Shown: piece by piece, positions 8,582 to 17,455 of the stretch
How the letters are laid out: every line of letters begins with the position of its first letter
How positions within the stretch are numbered: position 1 is the first letter of the stretch
Assembly (NCBI RefSeq): GCF_022489035.1
Contig: NZ_JAKVTV010000005.1
Span: 186,001 to 250,000 of the forward strand
Length of the DNA stretch: 64,000 nucleotides
Reading direction: 5' to 3'
Source: Christiangramia lutea
GTDB taxonomy: Bacteria; Bacteroidota; Bacteroidia; Flavobacteriales; Flavobacteriaceae
The notes under the pieces: generated by a model
Told to the model about the DNA's origin: nothing
What the model saw: only the letters and a program-made list of their open reading frames with translations
Databases searched by the model: none
Translations under genes and position numbers: made by a program

Positions 8582-10042
8582 ATGAACGAAGAAATAAGGG
8601 CATTGGAACCCAAAGTTTTATGGAACAAATTTGCAGATTTGAATGCAGTTCCCAGACCCTCGAAAAAAGAAGAAAGAGTTATTGAATTCATTAAGAATTT
8701 CGGGAATAACCTCAATTTAAAAACTGAAGTGGATAGTGTTGGTAATGTGGTGATCTATAAGCCGGCTACCTCTGGAATGGAGAATCGAAAGAAGATAGTT
8801 CTTCAGGCGCATCTTGATATGGTACACCAGAAGAATAATGATACCGATTTCGATTTTGACACTCAGGGAATAGACATGTATGTAGATGGAGACTGGGTAA
8901 AGGCGAAAGGGACCACTCTTGGTGCTGATAATGGCCTTGGTGTGGCTACTATGATGGCTGTCCTGGAAAGCGACTCTATTGAGCATCCTGCTATCGAAGC
9001 TCTTTTCACTATTGATGAAGAGACGGGGATGACCGGGGCTAAAGGTTTGAGTCCGGAATTACTTGATGGAGAGATCCTTCTAAATCTTGATACTGAAGAA
9101 GACGATGAAATAGGAATTGGTTGCGCCGGGGGAGTAGATATAACGGCTACCAAAAAATATGAAGAGGAGAAAATGCCTGATGCTTACCGTTCTTACTCGG
9201 TTAAAGTAAAAGGTTTAATGGGTGGTCATTCCGGGATGGATATCATTAAAGGTTTAGGTAATGCCAACAAGATGATGAATCGCCTTTTGCTAAACACTTC
9301 TGAAGATCTGAAATTAAGGATTTCAGCCATCAATGGGGGCGGACTTAGAAATGCGATTCCGCGTGAAAGTGAAGCAATAGTCGCCATACCAGATACTGAG
9401 GAGGAAAGCTTTAAAAAAGAAATAGAGTCCCGTGCGGCTGATATCAAATCTGAATATACTTCCCTGGAACCAAATCTTACTGTGGAAATTCAGAAGATAC
9501 CAACAGAGAACTCCATTATGGATCTTAAATCTCAAAAAGAAGTTTTACTTGCTTTGGCAGGGGCACATAATGGTGTTTATAGAATGAGTCCGGAAATTGA
9601 AGGACTGGTGGAAACATCTAATAATATCGCCAATGTCACGCTTAAAGATGGTGAGGTTTATATTAAATGTCTTACAAGAAGTTCTGTTGAATCTTCTAAG
9701 GATGACCTGGCCAGTTCTCTTAAATCTGTTTTTGAACTTGCTGGTTTTGATGTTGAACTGTCGGGCGAATATCCAGGATGGGCACCAAATAGCGATTCTG
9801 CTATTTTGAAAACTCTTGATGAGATCTATCAAAAAATGCATGGTGAAAGAGCTGATATTGCTGCCTGCCATGCCGGATTGGAATGCGGGATCATTGGAAG
9901 CCACTATCCTGAAATGGATATGATCTCATTTGGTCCTACCATTAGAGGAGCACATTCTCCAGATGAGAGGGCAAGTATTAAATCTGCCCAGAAATACTGG
10001 AAGTTCTTACTGGAAGTTTTAAAGAACATTCCGGAGAATTAA
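8582..10042 (+). CDS. pepD: Cytosolic aminoacyl-histidine dipeptidase (M20 family, PepD)
   Basis: This is a 486-residue metallopeptidase hydrolysing Xaa-His and other dipeptides. The M20 di-zinc site is visible: QAHLDMVHQ with the first His and Asp, GADNGLGVA with the bridging Asp, DEETGMTGA with the Glu pair, and a late His in GPTIRGAHSPDER. The lid or dimerisation domain lies around residues 200-390. No signal peptide is present, so it is cytoplasmic. The ATG at 8582 is chosen over GTG 8558 because a -7 promoter element overlaps the latter. It is transcribed divergently from the DUF3810 gene and ends at a strong bidirectional terminator. Confidence 0.94.
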   Translation: MNEEIRALEPKVLWNKFADLNAVPRPSKKEERVIEFIKNFGNNLNLKTEVDSVGNVVIYKPATSGMENRKKIVLQAHLDMVHQKNNDTDFDFDTQGIDMYVDGDWVKAKGTTLGADNGLGVATMMAVLESDSIEHPAIEALFTIDEETGMTGAKGLSPELLDGEILLNLDTEEDDEIGIGCAGGVDITATKKYEEEKMPDAYRSYSVKVKGLMGGHSGMDIIKGLGNANKMMNRLLLNTSEDLKLRISAINGGGLRNAIPRESEAIVAIPDTEEESFKKEIESRAADIKSEYTSLEPNLTVEIQKIPTENSIMDLKSQKEVLLALAGAHNGVYRMSPEIEGLVETSNNIANVTLKDGEVYIKCLTRSSVESSKDDLASSLKSVFELAGFDVELSGEYPGWAPNSDSAILKTLDEIYQKMHGERADIAACHAGLECGIIGSHYPEMDMISFGPTIRGAHSPDERASIKSAQKYWKFLLEVLKNIPEN

Positions 10043-10065
10043 AATCTCGTGAAGATGTAGAAAAT

Positions 10066-10101
10066 AAAAAAGCCCTCAGAAAATTTCTGAGGGCTTTTTT
10101 A
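10066..10101. terminator. Bidirectional rho-independent terminator between convergent genes
   Basis: GCCCTCAGAAA and TTTCTGAGGGC form a perfect stem flanked by A-tract and T-tract, so it works in both directions for pepD (+) and the dual PPIase gene (-). Confidence 0.9.
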
Positions 10102-10117
10102 GCTTTTAAAACTTTGA

Positions 10118-11248
10118 TTATTTTGTTTCGTTGGCCATTTCTACCAGTTCTATCTTAAAGATGAGGTCTGCATTCGGAGGTATTACTCCGCCAGCACCTC
10201 TTTCTCCATAACCTAGGTGGCTAGGGATCCAAAGTACAGCTTCATCACCTATACTCATCTGTTGAATTCCTTCTTTAAAACCAGGGATCATTGGAGCATC
10301 CGGGCCGTATACCATGGCCATTGGCTGGTATCCTCCGGCAGAATCTCTTCTATGATCATAGATTCCCGTTTCTTTTGCTAACTCCATTCTATTGGTGTCG
10401 AAAATAGTACCATCAGCAAAATAACCTGAATAATTTACCATTACTTTCTGGCCATTATTTGGTTTTTCTCCTTCTCCTTTATTTTCAAAGTAGATTTTAA
10501 GTCCGCTGTCTAAAGAGTCTGCTTTAGCTTCCAAAGCTTCAAATTCTTCGGCTTTTTCTTCTGCCATTTCCTGCATTTTCTTCGCTTCAGCTTCCTTTTC
10601 TGCTTCAATGGCAGCAAGTTCAGATTCAAATACTTTTGGAGCATCGAAGTTCTTAGCAGCACTACCTTTTCTAATGATGTTCACCTCGTTCATCACTACA
10701 TCCTTCACAGGACGATCACGCTGGGCAGTTTCAGTTTTCCCGATGGAGTCTACCACATCCTGACCTTTTACGATCTTTCCGAATACTGTGTGTTTTCCGT
10801 CAAGTTGCTGAACCGGAGCAAGAGTTATGAAAAACTGGCTTCCGTTTGTGCCAGGACCGGCATTAGCCATTGAAAGGACTCCTTTTGAATCATGACTTAA
10901 GGAGTCTACAAATTCATCTGGATATTTGTATCCCGGGCCACCACTACCTGTTCCGGTAGGATCTCCACCCTGGATCATAAATCCATCGATAACACGGTGG
11001 AAAATCAGACCTTCGTAGTATTTTTTACCTTCGTAGGTACTGTCTACCATTTTACTGGTTCCTTCGGCAAGAGAGACGAAGCTGGCCACGGTCATAGGGG
11101 TTTCTTCAAAATAAAGTTCCGCAACGATTGGTCCCATGGAAGTGTTGAATTCGGCATACATTCCGTCCTCAAGCTCCGGATATTCCTCATTACAGGATAT
11201 CAGTGCAAATGCTAGTGTTAATAGTAAAAAAAAGCTCTTTGTTCTCAT
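10118..11248 (-). CDS. Lipoprotein with fused cyclophilin and FKBP peptidyl-prolyl isomerase domains
   Basis: This 376-residue protein carries two unrelated prolyl isomerase folds. A lipoprotein signal (FALISC) is followed by a cyclophilin domain, about residues 28-195, with FHRVIDGFMIQGGDPTGTG and NGSQFFIT. Residues about 205-250 form a charged helical linker rich in Glu, Ala and Lys, and residues about 255-372 form an FKBP domain with VMVNYSGYFADGTIFD and WIPSHLGYG. It probably assists folding of periplasmic or outer-membrane proteins. It lies 87 bp downstream of gldI, itself an FKBP lipoprotein, so three isomerase domains are clustered. Cyclophilin-first dual immunophilins have been described in flavobacteria, so the fusion is not new. 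Confidence 0.93.
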   Translation of the reverse strand: MRTKSFFLLLTLAFALISCNEEYPELEDGMYAEFNTSMGPIVAELYFEETPMTVASFVSLAEGTSKMVDSTYEGKKYYEGLIFHRVIDGFMIQGGDPTGTGSGGPGYKYPDEFVDSLSHDSKGVLSMANAGPGTNGSQFFITLAPVQQLDGKHTVFGKIVKGQDVVDSIGKTETAQRDRPVKDVVMNEVNIIRKGSAAKNFDAPKVFESELAAIEAEKEAEAKKMQEMAEEKAEEFEALEAKADSLDSGLKIYFENKGEGEKPNNGQKVMVNYSGYFADGTIFDTNRMELAKETGIYDHRRDSAGGYQPMAMVYGPDAPMIPGFKEGIQQMSIGDEAVLWIPSHLGYGERGAGGVIPPNADLIFKIELVEMANETK

Positions 11249-11335
11249 CTGTATTTAATTGTTTTTAGGGTCAGATATTAATAGCCAAAGATCATTCCAT
11301 TGGAAATTGGAAATTCTCCCAGGCTTATTTCATTC

Positions 11336-11896
11336 TTAATTATTTATTTCCTGATTGGGTTCTTCTTTTATTTCGTGTAGGGTCACCCTCGCGGTGATTG
11401 GCGTGTTGCTGCCTATTTTCTCTTTGTCTCCGTAATAACCGAATGCCTTGTGAGAGGGGAAAAGAAAGGTAACCGTTTCACCTTCTTTCATTAGTTTTAA
11501 ACCTTGCCTTAAACCGGTAAAGAGTTTTTCTTTATCCATGGTGTATTCCTGGGTTGGTTTTTCACCTTTGGCATAAATAGATTTTCCCTCTATGCTTGAA
11601 ATTGAGTAATCAAAAACCACTACATCGCCAAAATCGGGTGTTCTGGTATTCGTACTGTCGGTCGACTTTTCGTTGTAATAATACCAGAATCCGTCGGCAG
11701 AAGATAAATATTCGGTATCTACATTTTCACCCATGACTTTTTTGATATAATCTTCTTCCTGGGCGATCATTTCCTTATTCCTTTCCACAGATTCGTCTAT
11801 ATATGAACCACTGTTCTGGGATACAGGATATCTCGCTTCCGGCGATTTACAGGAAGCTGCAAGGATCAATAAAAATATAACTGCTGTAAATCTCAT
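11336..11896 (-). CDS. gldI: Gliding motility-associated FKBP-type prolyl isomerase lipoprotein GldI
   Basis: A 186-residue lipoprotein (signal LLILAASC) with one FKBP domain: FGDVVVFDYSISSIEGKSIY begins it and FLFPSHKAFGYYG sits at the active site. The spacer region after the lipid anchor (about residues 20-80) and the domain match GldI, required in Flavobacterium johnsoniae for surface gliding, presumably for folding of gliding or type IX secretion components. Its start overlaps the end of the upstream DHH phosphoesterase gene by 4 bp, a typical coupled arrangement in this phylum. Other gld genes are not in the window. Confidence 0.88.
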   Translation of the reverse strand: MRFTAVIFLLILAASCKSPEARYPVSQNSGSYIDESVERNKEMIAQEEDYIKKVMGENVDTEYLSSADGFWYYYNEKSTDSTNTRTPDFGDVVVFDYSISSIEGKSIYAKGEKPTQEYTMDKEKLFTGLRQGLKLMKEGETVTFLFPSHKAFGYYGDKEKIGSNTPITARVTLHEIKEEPNQEINN

Positions 11897-12909
11897 TTTG
11901 AAAGTTCTTCTTTGTATTCTGGTAAGATCTGGTTGAACTTTACAATTGTATCATTCAATGAAAGATCACTTTTTCCACCAGCTGCATTTATATGACCGCC
12001 ACCTTCAAAATGAGCTCGTGCAAACTTGTTGACGTCGAAGTCTCCTTTAGATCTGAAAGACATTTTGATTATGCTTTCATTGGCTTTTTCGATGAAGATC
12101 ACTGCAAAAATAATTCCGTCCAGGGATAGCCCGTAATTTACAAAACCTTCGGTATCTCCTTTTTGAAAATTATGCCTGTCCAACTCATCCTGGGAAAGAC
12201 TTATATAGGCCGTTCTGAGCTCTTTATTCACCTTCAGGTTTTGCAAAGCAGTCCCCAGTAATTGCAATTTATTTTCAGAATTCGTATCGAAAATGTTATT
12301 GTGGATCTGGTCGTTTACAGCTCCTTTATCTATAAGATCTGCAAGCACCCTGTGAGTGTCACTTGAAGTAGAGCTGAAGCGGAAAGATCCGGTATCGGTC
12401 ATGATTCCTGTATATAGGCAGGTCGCGATCTCTGGAGTGATCTTCTTGCTGGCTCTTAGTTTATCGATAAATTTATACACCATTTCACAGGTAGAGCTCA
12501 TCTTTGAATCACTATAGGTATAATGAGCATAATCTGAAGGTTCCTGGTGATGGTCTATCATAACAAAAACCGCATCTGATGCTACCAGGGAATCCTGCAT
12601 TCCGCCGCACCTTGAAAGATGATTAAAGTCGAGGGTGAATACGATCTCAGCTTCAGATATAAGTCCGTCTGATCTTTCCTTCTCATTTTCATAGATAATA
12701 ACCTCCTCGTTACCCGGTAACCATTTTAAAAAATGGGGATAATCGTTTGGAGCAATAACCTTTACATTGTGACCTTTGTCTTTCAGAAAATGCCATAATC
12801 CAAGACTGGATCCCATCGCATCCCCATCTGGACCTTTGTGGGGCACTATCACTATATTTTCAGCCTTGGCCAGCTCGGCCGTTATTTCGAGTATTCTGGT
12901 ATCTATCAT
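11893..12909 (-). CDS. DHH/DHHA1 phosphoesterase, NrnA-like oligoribonuclease/pAp phosphatase
   Basis: This is a 338-residue cytoplasmic enzyme. The DHH-family motifs are present: HKGPDGDAMGSSLG (motif I), FTLDFNHLSR (motif II), MIDHHQEP (motif III, the DHH signature) and a C-terminal DHHA1 domain ending with a glycine-rich block GGGHINAAGG. NrnA-type enzymes degrade nano-RNAs and dephosphorylate 3'-phosphoadenosine 5'-phosphate. The stop overlaps the gldI start by 4 bp. It heads the nrnA-gldI-PPIase group. Confidence 0.92.
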   Translation of the reverse strand: MIDTRILEITAELAKAENIVIVPHKGPDGDAMGSSLGLWHFLKDKGHNVKVIAPNDYPHFLKWLPGNEEVIIYENEKERSDGLISEAEIVFTLDFNHLSRCGGMQDSLVASDAVFVMIDHHQEPSDYAHYTYSDSKMSSTCEMVYKFIDKLRASKKITPEIATCLYTGIMTDTGSFRFSSTSSDTHRVLADLIDKGAVNDQIHNNIFDTNSENKLQLLGTALQNLKVNKELRTAYISLSQDELDRHNFQKGDTEGFVNYGLSLDGIIFAVIFIEKANESIIKMSFRSKGDFDVNKFARAHFEGGGHINAAGGKSDLSLNDTIVKFNQILPEYKEELSK

Positions 12910-13079
12910 ATTCGGGGCTAAATATACAATTTAATACTACTTAAGAAATAGTAGGGACTTGAAATTTATATTTCCAGGAAGATTATAAAATGTCATTTTT
13001 TCAGATGTAAAATTAACCTTTTAAATGAAGGGTTGCATCTAATGGAAATTCAGTAGTTGAACATAAAAGCTTAAAGGAC

Positions 13080-13109
13080 TTGTATATGGGAAGGAATTAT
13101 TTATTTTTG
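13080..13109 (+). promoter_or_regulatory. ndk promoter, TTG-N19-TATTTTTG
   Basis: A -33 TTG at 13080-13082 and a -7 TATTTTTG at 13102-13109 are separated by 19 bp, which fits the Bacteroidota housekeeping promoter. The start codon is 23 bp downstream. Confidence 0.75.
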
Positions 13110-13131
13110 CACCAAATTTAAAAACCATACA

Positions 13132-13551
13132 ATGGCAGGAAATAGAACATTCACCATGATTAAGCCAGATGCAGTAGAGAACGGGCATATTGGTGGAATA
13201 CTAGACCAGATCACAGCTTCAGGATTCAGAATCGTAGCAATGAAGCTTACTCAAATGACTCAGAGAGATGCTGAGACTTTTTATGCGATCCATAAAGAGC
13301 GTCCATTTTTCGGAGAATTAGTTGAATTCATGACACGTGGTCCTATCGTTGCAGCAATTCTTGAAAAAGACAATGCTGTAGAAGATTTCAGAACTCTTAT
13401 TGGAGCTACTAACCCTGAGGAGGCCGCTGAAGGAACTATCAGAAAAAAATACGCGAAGAGCATTGGAGAAAATGCGGTTCACGGTAGTGATAGCGATGAG
13501 AACGCACAAATTGAAGGTGCTTTCCATTTTGCAGGAAGAGAGATGTTCTAA
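13132..13551 (+). CDS. ndk: Nucleoside diphosphate kinase
   Basis: This 139-residue enzyme transfers the gamma phosphate from ATP to NDPs. [19 protein letters not shown] opens the fold, and [12 protein letters not shown] contains the catalytic phosphohistidine. Length and motifs are standard for bacterial Ndk. It is monocistronic: its own promoter lies upstream and a strong terminator follows within 25 bp. Confidence 0.97.
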   Translation: MAGNRTFTMIKPDAVENGHIGGILDQITASGFRIVAMKLTQMTQRDAETFYAIHKERPFFGELVEFMTRGPIVAAILEKDNAVEDFRTLIGATNPEEAAEGTIRKKYAKSIGENAVHGSDSDENAQIEGAFHFAGREMF

Positions 13552-13574
13552 TAGAACAATTTCAATAAATCAAG

Positions 13575-13605
13575 AAAACCGGACTTTTTTGAGTCCGGTT
13601 TTTTT
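13575..13605 (+). terminator. Rho-independent terminator of ndk
   Basis: AAACCGGACT and AGTCCGGTTT form a perfect stem with a short T-rich loop, followed by a run of T. The same CCGGA/TCCGG core recurs in the terminators at 27.6 and 34.8 kb. Confidence 0.9.
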
Positions 13606-13619
13606 ATGCTTTTTTCCAA

Positions 13620-13848
13620 TATTGTCTAACTGAACGCAGTCGAGGTTGAAAAAATGAGATGCTGAAATAAATTCAGCATGACGAAATTTTGGGGTTATCG
13701 TCACCCTGAACTTGGTTCAGGGTCCTTATGAGCTAAGCGACGCAATCTCAAACTTTGAGGTAGTAGTGCAGAGACTGCTTCAGTCGTTATGCTTCTTCAC
13801 AATGCAATTCTATGCGTCACCCTGAACTTGTTTCAGGGTCTCTAAATT
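13620..13848. repeat. Cluster of dispersed intergenic palindromic repeats
   Basis: This 300-base gap between ndk and the next gene holds no gene. It contains ATGCTGAAATAAATTCAGCAT (13658-13678, followed by GACGA) and two copies of CGTCACCCTGAACTTG..TTCAGGGTC near 13701-13726 and 13817-13842, the first module inverted relative to the others. Between them are degenerate pieces such as GACTGCTTCAGTCG. The same family occurs at 2.91-3.03 kb. Such repeats are common between genes in Flavobacteriaceae. Confidence 0.75.
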
Positions 13849-13856
13849 TGAAATAG

Positions 13857-14081
13857 TTACTTTATAAGCGGTTTCTTACTGAAAATCGATTTTAGAATAT
13901 AGCGGCCGTTCTGATCTTTGTCCAGTCTGGGCGAAAGAACCACAGTAATAACTGCTGCCGTGATCATTAGATAAAGATGTTCCATTTGAGGGAAAATTAA
14001 TTCCAGCAAATATCTAAACACTGAAAAGATGATAATAAAGGAAAAGAAATAGATCAGGAATACTTTGACTTTATGACTCAT
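13857..14081 (-). CDS. Small membrane protein of unknown function
   Basis: This is a 74-residue protein with two predicted membrane helices (about residues 7-24, VFLIYFFSFIIIFSVF, and about 32-50) and a basic C-terminus. No recognisable domain. It lies 29 bp downstream of the DUF721 gene in the same orientation and may end the recF-lipoprotein-DUF721 group. Its 3' end abuts the repeat cluster. Confidence 0.6.
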   Translation of the reverse strand: MSHKVKVFLIYFFSFIIIFSVFRYLLELIFPQMEHLYLMITAAVITVVLSPRLDKDQNGRYILKSIFSKKPLIK

Positions 14082-14110
14082 AACTATTGAAATTTGAATT
14101 AAAACAGGTC

Positions 14111-14413
14111 TTATCTCAATACCAGTTTTGAAATGATCTCTTTGCCCATTTCCTCGTTGAGATTTCTAATGATCTTTTCCTTTCCATAACTCAGTTCCTC
14201 TCGTAAAACCGAAGAACTCAACTGTACATAAAGCGTATCATTTTTCAACATCAGATTGGTCGTGTATTTTTCTATGGCCGGCCCCATCTGGCTGTTCCAG
14301 ACATCTCTCACTTTTACCTGGTTCAGCCCTTTTTTATCTAATTTATTTTCATCAACGAAACTCTTGAGCAGGTCGCCCAGTTTCATTTCTTCATTCTTGC
14401 GTCTCTTTTTCAT
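14111..14413 (-). CDS. DUF721 (DciA-like) protein
   Basis: This is a 100-residue protein matching the DUF721 pattern: an N-terminal helix, KVRDVWNSQMGPAIEKYT in the middle, and a C-terminal strand-helix part with LYVQLSSSVLREELSYGKE. DUF721 includes DciA, the replicative helicase operator of bacteria lacking DnaC; location next to recF agrees with a role in replication. Overlaps the upstream lipoprotein gene by 23 bp. Confidence 0.8.
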   Translation of the reverse strand: MKKRRKNEEMKLGDLLKSFVDENKLDKKGLNQVKVRDVWNSQMGPAIEKYTTNLMLKNDTLYVQLSSSVLREELSYGKEKIIRNLNEEMGKEIISKLVLR

Positions 14414-14831
14414 CTTGGCTTAGTAAAGGTTTATATCGTTGGTAGTAGTATTTTTTATCATCCCGGTTCAGAATTACCAGTTTTTCAGCATTAGCTTCTA
14501 CAACTTCCTCTGTCCATTCGTCGAAGGGGGTCTTATAATAAAGAAAAAGGCTGTTGTCTTCAATTCTCGCCGTGACTTTTTCTGAATTATTTGAATTTTC
14601 GATAAACCCACCATCGATCTTTGGTTTCAATTTCTTCCTGAAACCTGTTGAATCTGTGATCTCTATATAATCTATCAATTGACTCAAACTATATTCCACG
14701 ACAGAATCTTTTGCTATTTCAACTTTTTCTATTTGCCAGTAGCCGTTAAGATTTTTTAGCTGTTCCTTGGGATCGTTCTGGGAACAGGAGGTCATGATGA
14801 TAATGGCAAATATCAGGATTAGTCTTTTCAA
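14391..14831 (-). CDS. Lipocalin-like lipoprotein
   Basis: This is a 146-residue protein with a lipoprotein signal (FAIIIMTSC) and a beta-rich domain beginning [15 protein letters not shown], the opening pattern of lipocalin-like domains in Bacteroidota. The start is TTG at 14831, overlapping the recF stop in a TTGA arrangement; the signal peptide begins directly there and no ATG precedes it. Function unknown. It is probably translationally coupled to recF. Confidence 0.72.
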   Translation of the reverse strand: MKRLILIFAIIIMTSCSQNDPKEQLKNLNGYWQIEKVEIAKDSVVEYSLSQLIDYIEITDSTGFRKKLKPKIDGGFIENSNNSEKVTARIEDNSLFLYYKTPFDEWTEEVVEANAEKLVILNRDDKKYYYQRYKPLLSQDEKETQE

Positions 14832-15907
14832 AGCTTGAATATTTTATAGGATTGATTGCTGCTTTTAACCACTTTTTCGGTCCTGTCGGCATGTGTGTCA
14901 CTAAGGAAAATTTGTCCTAATTGATCGGTTGCTACCAGGGAAACGATGTGTGAAACCCTGTGCTCATCCAGTTTATCGAAAATATCATCTAGCAAAAGGA
15001 TAGGATTTACCTTGCTTATTTTTTTGATGAAATCGAACTGTGCCAGCTTCAGGGCGATCAAAAATGATTTTTGCTGACCCTGTGATCCGAATTTTTTAAT
15101 GGGATGCCCTTCGATCTCGAAACTTAAATCATCTTTATGGGTTCCCACAGAAGTGTATTGCAAAGCCATGTCTTTCTGAAGGTTCTCTTCCAGTAAATTG
15201 GACAAAGACGATCCAAATAGCTGACTTTTATAATTGATGTCAACAACTTCCTTATCGTTAGTAATGTCAGAATATCTTTTGTTGAAAATAGGAATGAAAT
15301 CCTTCAGGAATTCCTTTCTTTTTTCAAAAAGCTCCTGACCCAGGCTGCTCATTTGCAAATTGTAAACTTCCAGCGTGTCCCTTTCAAATGTGTTATTGGC
15401 AGCAAAATATTTTAATAATGAATTCCTTTGTGATACCAGCTTGGTATATTGTAATAGTTTGTTCAGATAAACCGGGTCACTTTGGGAGATCACTCCGTCT
15501 ATAAATTTTCTCCTGGTTTCCGAACCTTCAATTATCAGGTCTCTATCTGATGGTGAAATGATAACAGTAGGAATAAAGCCTATATGATCGCTAAGCTTTT
15601 CATATACCTTGTTATTTCTTTTTATGACTTTCTTCTGACCTTTTTTAGCACTGGAAAGTATTTTTTCAGATTTCCCGTTTTTGATGAATTCGCCTTCAAC
15701 CACAAAAAAGTCGGAATCGTGGTTTATATTCTGGGATGTTATGGGGTTAAAATAGCTTTTTCCGAAAGACAAATGATAGATGCTGTCCAGCACGTTGGTT
15801 TTACCCACACCATTATTTCCAACCAGACAGTTGATCTTTTCGTCGAATTCAAATTCAGCCGACTTTAGATTCTTATAATTAAGCAGGCTAAGATTTTTTA
15901 AATGCAT
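14828..15907 (-). CDS. recF: DNA replication/repair protein RecF
   Basis: This is a 359-residue SMC-like ABC ATPase that loads RecA at gaps. The Walker A motif [15 protein letters not shown] is at about residues 30-44. The signature region [18 protein letters not shown] and Walker [15 protein letters not shown] are near residues 277-320. [12 protein letters not shown] near the end is the usual RecF C-terminal block. Length is normal. Heads a group with a lipoprotein, DUF721 and a small membrane protein. Confidence 0.96.
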   Translation of the reverse strand: MHLKNLSLLNYKNLKSAEFEFDEKINCLVGNNGVGKTNVLDSIYHLSFGKSYFNPITSQNINHDSDFFVVEGEFIKNGKSEKILSSAKKGQKKVIKRNNKVYEKLSDHIGFIPTVIISPSDRDLIIEGSETRRKFIDGVISQSDPVYLNKLLQYTKLVSQRNSLLKYFAANNTFERDTLEVYNLQMSSLGQELFEKRKEFLKDFIPIFNKRYSDITNDKEVVDINYKSQLFGSSLSNLLEENLQKDMALQYTSVGTHKDDLSFEIEGHPIKKFGSQGQQKSFLIALKLAQFDFIKKISKVNPILLLDDIFDKLDEHRVSHIVSLVATDQLGQIFLSDTHADRTEKVVKSSNQSYKIFKL

Positions 15908-16026
15908 AAATCGCTGTATTTCAGCTGGAAAAAGATTAATTGTTGAGAGCTATTTTTCGCTCTCGAAGAAGCTGAAATTATATAAAAAATACAAATAATT
16001 TATCTTTTAATTTTCACAAAAAATTC

Positions 16027-16034
16027 TATTTTTG
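16027..16034 (+). promoter_or_regulatory. -7 element TATTTTTG upstream of the TPR gene
   Basis: TATTTTTG matches TAnnTTTG exactly, 20 bp before the ATG at 16055. No good -33 TTG is present at the expected distance. It probably drives the TPR-ribH transcript, which diverges from recF. Confidence 0.55.
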
Positions 16035-16054
16035 CCACGCATTAACAAATTTTT

Positions 16055-16828
16055 ATGGCAACGTATAAGAAAAGAGGATACAAGCCTTCCAATAAGGAGG
16101 AAAGGGAACAAACAGCAGAACAGGAATCTACAACTGCAGAAGTTTTTAACACTTTAGATGAAGGAGCAAGTAGAACCGAAACATGGGTGGCCGATAATCA
16201 AAAATACATCTACATCATCGTAGGTGTGGCTATAGTTGCTGTTTTAGGATATTTAGGGTATAACCGTTTCGTATTAGAGCCAAAGCAAAATGAGGCAGCC
16301 AATGAAATGGCCAAAGCTCAGGATTATATGGCATCGGCTTTAAGAGCAAATGGAGCTGAAAGCGATTCCCTATACAATCTTGCGCTGAATGGCGGAGAGG
16401 GAAAATATGGTTTCCTTGATATTATTGATAATTATGGCGGAACTGATGCTGCAAATCTTGCACATTATAACGCCGGTTTTGCATATTTGAGAACTGGAAA
16501 ATACCAGGAGGCTATTGAACAACTAGAAGGTTTTGAAAGTGACGATGAGATCTTTTCAGCTCTTGCTGCAGGTGGTATTGGAGATGCGTTTATGCAATTA
16601 GAACAACCAGAGGAAGCATTAGGTTATTATGAAAAGGCTGCTGAAATGAGATCGAACTCGTTCACAACGCCAAGGTTTCTTTTGAAAGCTGCCATCACTT
16701 CAATTCAACTTGGTGATGCAGATGCTGCAGAAGGATTTTTACTTCAAATAGAAGATGAATATCCAGATGCTCCTGAAGCAGAAAAAGTGCCTATCTATCT
16801 AGGGCAGGCCCGCGCAATGAAAAATTAG
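16055..16828 (+). CDS. Membrane-anchored tetratricopeptide repeat protein (YfgM-like)
   Basis: This is a 257-residue protein with a charged cytoplasmic N-terminus, one membrane helix (about residues 51-70, YIYIIVGVAIVAVLGYLGY) and a periplasmic TPR domain. Repeats are visible around AHYNAGFAYLRTGKYQEAIEQL and FMQLEQPEEALGYYEKAAEM. This layout resembles YfgM, an ancillary translocon chaperone; that role is only inference here. It is 3 bp from ribH, so the two are cotranscribed. Confidence 0.85.
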   Translation: MATYKKRGYKPSNKEEREQTAEQESTTAEVFNTLDEGASRTETWVADNQKYIYIIVGVAIVAVLGYLGYNRFVLEPKQNEAANEMAKAQDYMASALRANGAESDSLYNLALNGGEGKYGFLDIIDNYGGTDAANLAHYNAGFAYLRTGKYQEAIEQLEGFESDDEIFSALAAGGIGDAFMQLEQPEEALGYYEKAAEMRSNSFTTPRFLLKAAITSIQLGDADAAEGFLLQIEDEYPDAPEAEKVPIYLGQARAMKN

Positions 16829-16831
16829 AAT

Positions 16832-17338
16832 ATGGCTACAGAAGGTAATAACCTTTCAGAGTACGATAAAGATACGATCCCAAACGCGAAAGACTTTCGG
16901 TTTGGGATCGTTGTTTCTGAATGGAATGATGAAATAACAGAGGGACTTTTCCAGGGGGCATTCGACGCCTGGATAGAAAATGGAGTTAAGAAGGAGAATA
17001 TCGTACGCTGGAATGTTCCCGGAAGCTTCGAATTGATCTACGGCTGTAAAAAAATGCAGGAGAGCTTTGAAATGCTTGATGCTGTAGTGGCAGTTGGTAG
17101 CGTGATACAGGGAGAAACAAAGCATTTCGATTTTGTTTGCGAAGGTGTGACCCAGGGAATCAAGGATCTTAATATCCAGAATGATATCCCGGTGATCTTT
17201 TGCGTATTAACCGATAACAATATAGAGCAATCCCGCGCCAGAAGTGGAGGAGAGCACGGGAACAAAGGAACCGAAGCTGCTATCGCTGCCATTAAAATGG
17301 CTCAGCTTAGAAAGGATGCTAAATTCTACAAAGGCTAA
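16832..17338 (+). CDS. ribH: 6,7-dimethyl-8-ribityllumazine synthase
   Basis: This is a 168-residue enzyme of riboflavin biosynthesis that condenses 5-amino-6-ribitylamino-uracil with dihydroxybutanone phosphate. FGIVVSEWNDEITEGLFQGA binds the pyrimidine substrate, WNVPGSFELIYG and VAVGSVIQGETKHFDFVCEGV line the active site and include the catalytic His of the KHFDF motif. GGEHGNKGTEAA is the C-terminal signature. It lies 3 bp after the TPR gene. Confidence 0.96.
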   Translation: MATEGNNLSEYDKDTIPNAKDFRFGIVVSEWNDEITEGLFQGAFDAWIENGVKKENIVRWNVPGSFELIYGCKKMQESFEMLDAVVAVGSVIQGETKHFDFVCEGVTQGIKDLNIQNDIPVIFCVLTDNNIEQSRARSGGEHGNKGTEAAIAAIKMAQLRKDAKFYKG

Positions 17339-17455
17339 AAGCAAGCCGGCAAGGCTTTTCAAAACGGCATTGTTATTGCTCAGTTATTAATACTCTCAGC
17401 CTTCGGATTTTTGAAGCATTTTGAGTAAATTTGGATCAGCAAACAGTCTACAGTT

